DNA of 64,000 bases from Vitis vinifera. Its lineage: Eukaryota > Streptophyta > Magnoliopsida > Vitales > Vitaceae. The position numbers and the translations under genes are program-made. Below the pieces are notes generated by a model, which saw only the letters and a list, made by a program, of their open reading frames with translations, was not told the origin of the DNA and did no database searches. Positions 59,047-64,000 of the stretch are shown piece by piece. The stretch's first letter is position 1. Each line of letters opens with the position of its first letter. The stretch is taken from positions 2,833,501 through 2,897,500 of the forward strand of contig NC_081810.1 in NCBI RefSeq assembly GCF_030704535.1, in the 5' to 3' direction.

Positions 59047-61611
59047 AGACCATGTATATCTAGAAGAGTAGACCTAAAAATAAGAGCTATTAATAAGACT
59101 TACACGAGGAGAAGGCACACAATAGGATCTAACAAAGGATGTTGAGATTTCATAAGGATTCCTTTTTCCATGAATTTGATTCCATGCGTAGGAACTTAAT
59201 ATAGTTGCTCGTCTAATGAAAAGAATGTTTTTGCTCCCTATAATTATGGTTATGGACAAAGTTCATATTTTCAAACAAAATCAATCTATGATGATTAAAT
59301 TATATTTAACTATCTTCTTCAATGAATGTTATATGAAGTTCTAAACCAAGCAAAACGATAAATTCAAACAAGTATTTACATGAACATAATATTTCTTATC
59401 AATAAAAAAATAGTGAGAAAGGAATCTAGAGACTTATGCTTGACATATTTATATCTAGGATTGGTATTATGCAAATTTCATATCATAATATAATATAAAT
59501 TTAATTATTGAAATCTAATAAAATAATTTTTGCATATTAATCACTATTCACTTTAAAAGTCATATTTGTTATGATCTCTCTCAATATATAATATCAAAAT
59601 TTTCGTTGATATTTTCATAAAATTCATATATCAAATGTTTATTAAAACTATTTTTTGTATTGGTGTAAAAGTAAAAGTGAAAACATTTAGTGATGTTGTA
59701 GGAAATTTTTACCCTATACTCGAAAGTAATTAAAAATGTATCTATTGAATGAAAATATATATATATATATATATAAAGGAAAAAGATTGGACTTGGATCA
59801 TGAAAGAGTATGACGAAAAAGATAAAGGAAATAAAATAAAGAAAAAAAATAGTAAAGAATTACAAATAATAAAATTAGATTTAAATTCAATTAATATAAA
59901 TAATTAAGAATTTTACAATGCTAAAGTTTTTAAATAATTTTCATTGAATTAAATGGGCGAGGTGGTTAAAGTAGGAAATTTATTTCAAGGGACAAGTTTT
60001 AACAAAAATTAAGAATTTAGCCTAATGATAAGACTATTGAAAACCTATTTTTTGTCATTTAGTTGTTGATATAAAAAGGGAAAAAGAAGTTAAAATAAAC
60101 CTACTTTTGGTCATTTAGTTGTTGATATTAAAAAAAAAAAAAGTTCAAAGAAAGTAAGCTAAATTATTAAAGAACACTGTCTCCTTCCTAAACTTTACTA
60201 ATCTTTTAAGAAAAAAATATTTAAATAATTTTTCTTCACTTTTTCAGTGACATATAGACATAAAATCATTACTTTCTTCCAATTTTTTTCCCTTTTCCTA
60301 ATATTTTCTAAGCAACTAAAAAATATCAAATTTTGTGCAGGGCAGATCTACTAAAATCAGAAATGAAACATTAGGGCATTGTACCTTGGAACAATTATTG
60401 TATGGGAGAAAAAAAAATTGAGGGCTTGAATGCAGTTGAAGCTGCTATATGACCTAAAAACAAAGAAAACGTGGAAGATGTACTTTTTATAAAAGTATGG
60501 TATTTTTAAAATTTATTTTAAAAATACATATTAAAAAATAATTCTAATTTTATAATGCTTTAATACCATATTGGATTCTTACCTGAAAAATAATGGAAGA
60601 TGTATCAATTTGATTTTATAAAATCGTGGAAGATTTTTTTTTTTGAGAGAAACCTTTAATATAAATTGAAATTTTTAACGTGTATGATTGATAAAAAAAA
60701 AATGTGTTTATGAAAAAGGTATTTTTCACGTAAATTCAATTTTATAAAATTATAAAAAATATATATTTTTAATATAAATTTATTTTTTTTTCACTGCATT
60801 ATATGATTGATATGAAAATAATAGAAAATGTTTGTTGAATAAATGTTTTTAGTATAAATTTGATTTTTTTTAATATATGTGAGTGTAATGAAAATTATGA
60901 AAAATAAAGAGAAACCTTGTGATAAAAAGTGTGATAGATTTATCAATAATTTTGTAATTAACATTTATTCTATTTTTTTCAAAGTAGCTGTAGAAGCTAA
61001 AAACCCCAAAAAGCAAAGAGGAATTATCATATTTTATTTTTATTTATTACTATTATTTTAATAGATTTTATATTCTTGTGGCTCTGCACTTCTGCTGCCT
61101 AGAAATGGGGCAATTAAATGCCCATACCAAGATGATGAGGACCATTCTTTAGGACGTCTATTATTATTTGATGGGTTATGTCATGAGGTGACACACCTGC
61201 ATCAATAATTATCAATCAACAAAGCATTGTGACACCAAGGGGGTCAGTCCATTATTGGAGTCCAAAACTCTAAATCATGCCAACAATCACTCAAAACAGA
61301 GAGTTTAGGAGACAATTACCCCATGTTCTCAATGCCCAAATGTCACTATTCTTATGTATACTCCTTTGCCAATGACTTTGCCTCAACTCTTCACCCTCTA
61401 CGACAAAGATTCTTGAAATTAAGGTAAGATTTAGACTTCTTTTAGACAAGATTTAAATTTTAAAATATTGAAAACATTTTGTTCATATAATAGTAATAAA
61501 AATACTTTTGAGTGTCATTTTTGTTCCTTCAACTTCCTATGATATGATCCACATTCAAAACATGAACATATGGAACATATATAGTTCTTGACTTGAAGTC
61601 ATCATAGTAGT
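59047..61611. other. Intergenic spacer
   Basis: AT-rich, with an (AT)n run at 59757-59776 and a local duplication of TTTTGGTCATTTAGTTGTTGATAT-like sequence (60050-60075 and 60105-60130). No gene is supported. The last 500 bp before 61611 have balanced composition but no recognisable frame. Confidence 0.45.
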
Positions 61612-62301
61612 TGTTGAGGCCTTGCGTCCCTAGTGATCCACGTAGTTGCCAAATGGATGGACGCACAATCTCAACCAATATAGATTTCTGGTTCAGTCGT
61701 TCCTATAAAAGGCATCCGAACAGGATATCCGGACACACCCTCCGATGGTTTTGTCATGCATGGTTTGAGAGATAAATCGGTTGGCCTTTTACTAGGTATA
61801 GCAAAACTTACTTTCCTCTTTGTGTGAAGGTCCATATATCTAGTATCAGAAGCTCTGTCTCTCTCTTTAATGATAGGGAGATATTTTGGCTTGTCATGAT
61901 GCCTCTAGGTGGTGACAGGGTCATCATCACCCTACGGGCGGTTAACAGAGATCGTGGGAGGCGCCGTAGCTGTCAGAAATCGTAGGAAATGACTTACCAT
62001 CATTCTTGTCCTTTCACTTTGCAGGTGGCGGAACGTGGGTCGTGGCAGGCTGTCGAAATGACGTAGTAAGACTTGCTTACTTTAATCAACGATCCAGACA
62101 AATATATCCGGATAGGATATGTCGGTCGTCTGGATGTGATATGGTGGTCGTCCGGATGTAATGTTTGCGAGTGTCGTGTGCTTCTCCCTGAGGGAGTCCG
62201 GATAGGGGAAGCGCGCCACATGTCTCCTTGGGGAAAATCCGGATGGAGCTAATTCGGATAGAAATACGTGTCACGTGTCATCAGGGGGAGGGGTCCCTAC
62301 A
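61612..62301 (+). mobile_element. Solo LTR, 690 bp, with 5 bp target duplication
   Basis: The block starts TGTTGAGGCC and ends GGGGTCCCTACA (5' TG ... CA 3'), and GTAGT flanks it on both sides (61607-61611 and 62302-62306), the hallmarks of an LTR retrotransposon insertion. It has no internal coding region or second LTR in the window, so it is a solo LTR left by recombination. It contains CCTATAAAAGGC (a TATA box) near 61702, and the motif TCCGGAT or close variants recurs at least five times. The GC content is well above the surroundings. The orientation is set by the TATA box. Gypsy or Copia origin cannot be told from the LTR alone. Confidence 0.8.
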
Positions 62302-62306
62302 GTAGT

Positions 62307-63160
62307 GGCATTTTTCTTTGATTTTCTTTTGTTATCTTATCTTCCTCCCACCACTGTATGCTGACAAAGGTGAACTTAACTGAAAGTAACATCACATTAT
62401 TCATGTCCAATTCATCAAGGCATAAAAAAATTGCAGTCCACATACAAAATAGTTATTGTAACACATGTTTGGAACCCACTCAAAAGTCAATTTCAGGATA
62501 CCCAAGTTCCATTATGTGTAATGAATATTTGATTATATGTAGTAAACCAATATGGGTCACTAACTTTCATGAGTCCCTGTCATTGGCGTGCCACTATGAT
62601 CTCCACTCTTACAGTCTTACACATGGGAATTAATTCAGAATTGCATATGCCTGTCCTTTTATGGCTAGTACAATTCCCCACCACTATATTCCCTCTTTCT
62701 AACAGCGAAGACATGGGACTTATTCATAGAGACATGTAGCCACTGAAGAGGTGTTGGCCTATATATCTACACTTGTCCCGGAAATGATGGGAACTGTTTG
62801 AGAAGAGCACCATTCTTGCTCAATTATTTGGTGGTTGTTTGCTTTGCTATATGTGAGTGGATGGCCGGGGATTTGACCAGTGAGAACTAGTGCTATGGTG
62901 CAGATCGGATGGGAGTGCCTGTCTTTTGAGATAATGTCAAAGTATGGTAGCCCCACATTGTACCAAGTAGTACAAATCCATAAGCAACCCTGGACATGAC
63001 ACAATATTGCATTTTTGGTTATTGAGGAGAAACTTTCCGATTAATCTTGGTTTTGAGATGACCTTAGATTTGAAATAGCTCAAGCTTCGGCATTTCTCTC
63101 TTTGATCTAAATGAATTAAAACCACAAACCCTCATTTGTCTTTCAGCCAAGCCAAGGTTT
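62307..63160. other. Intergenic spacer
   Basis: Balanced composition with short open frames (up to 91 codons) but no recognised domain or splice pattern. I see nothing I can name. Confidence 0.4.
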
Positions 63161-64000
63161 ACCTAACCACAACCAAGGATGAAAATATCGGTAATAACGG
63201 ATATATCGGTACTTCGATTTTATGAATATATCGAAAATATATCGATGGATATTTTGGAAAAAAATATTGATAAGTCTATAATTGATCAAAATTTATAAAA
63301 ATATAAAATAAAAAAAAACTTCATAAAAATGTAATTAGAAGAATAACGATATTTTTGAATTATTTTATTAAATAATTTAATATATGTATAATATGATTTA
63401 TTATATTTGATAATAATATCGTATGCATCGATAAAAATATGAATTTTATAAATATACATTTATTATTAAATTACATCTAATATTATAATATTTGATTGTA
63501 ATATGTCTAATTTTAAAATATATATTAATATTAAAAGTATGATCTATTTAATTCAATTGTATTAAACAATATAAAATAAATTATGATATATGTATAATTT
63601 TTTAATATTTTTATTAAAAACATTATGAAGAAAATTATATAATTTTTATATTTTTGGTAATCAATTAAAATAAAATTTTGTATTTAATTATAAAATAATT
63701 ATAATTAATTTGTTTTTTAAAATATTCTTTTAATATTTTCTTTATATAATAAATTTAAATATATATATCTTTAGTGCATAGTATATAACAAGGGTAAATG
63801 TGTCTGGATGGTAAGTGGTTTGAACCTCCAATTTTTTTGTTTGGGATTCAAATCCCCATAGCAACAAATGATTTCTTAGGCATTGTACCGTCGTTGATCA
63901 TGTGATATATCGGGAAAAATCAGCGAAATCTCGCCGATTTTTTGGGATTTCTCTCGCATGGTATCCTTTCAAATAAATATAAACATTATACTATCTAGTT
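63161..64000. repeat. AT-rich repeat with ATATATCG motifs, runs off the window
   Basis: The left part reads GATGAAAATATCGGTAATAA and then repeats ATATATCG-type words (63190-63250). The right part returns to GATATATCGGG and GAAATCTCGCCGATTTTTTG (63903-63945). Between them is almost pure A/T. A tRNA-like module lies at 63800-63857. The layout suggests one dispersed element of about 800 bp, but its right end is not certain. Confidence 0.4.
63800..63857 (+). other. tRNA-like module (A-box and B-box)
   Basis: TGTCTGGATGGTAAGTGG (A-box-like, D-arm-like) is followed 25 bases later by GGGATTCAAATCCCC, a perfect 5 bp T stem around TTCAAAT-type loop (B box). The acceptor stem and anticodon arm are not recognisable. 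Probably a tRNA-derived part of the surrounding repeat, not a cellular tRNA. Confidence 0.4.

Overview
The window is nuclear DNA from a eudicot plant. It is AT-rich and gene-poor, its genes have GT-AG introns, and its proteins belong to plant families (NAC factors, CCR-like reductases, a chloroplast-type phospholipase A1, a DUF1138 protein). The style of the genes and repeats fits grapevine (Vitis); that is my recollection of the families, not a database match.

Layout. 1-5.5 kb: two NAC genes lie tail to tail in a large inverted repeat. The left one is cut by the window edge. The right one is a pseudogene with a folded-back, startless first exon and a frameshifted C-terminus. 5.5-13.3 kb: repeat-rich spacer with small inverted-repeat elements and a four-unit minisatellite of about 82 bp. 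13.4-17.0 kb: a five-exon gene for a 507-residue coiled-coil protein of unknown function. 18.8-19.1 kb: a two-exon gene for a 73-residue DUF1138 protein. 19.1-24 kb: spacer with three copies of a roughly 300 bp MITE-like family. 24.0-25.5 kb: an intact three-exon NAC gene (406 residues), which with its upstream flank is a paralogous segment of the 2.9-5.5 kb pseudogene. 26.8-31.2 and 34.8-41.0 kb: two tandem six-exon reductase genes with identical exon lengths (322 residues each). 41.7-42.1 kb: a GC-rich hAT-like element with a target-site duplication and a tRNA-like core. 42.1-51.9 kb: diverged repeats, including tandem duplications of about 960, 233 and 112 bp. 52.3-53.8 kb: an intronless class I phospholipase A1 gene. 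53.8-64 kb: transposon debris, namely hAT-type miniature elements, a decayed hAT (DUF659) transposase, an unidentified decayed coding fragment, a 690 bp solo LTR with a 5 bp target duplication, and an AT-rich repeat with a second tRNA-like module.

The genes do not form a pathway. The visible processes are local gene duplication (NAC, reductase) and repeated invasion by small DNA transposons. I found no clearly new biological system. The most unusual items are the folded-back NAC exon, the hAT-like element carrying a tRNA-like core, and the solo LTR with its repeated TCCGGAT motif.
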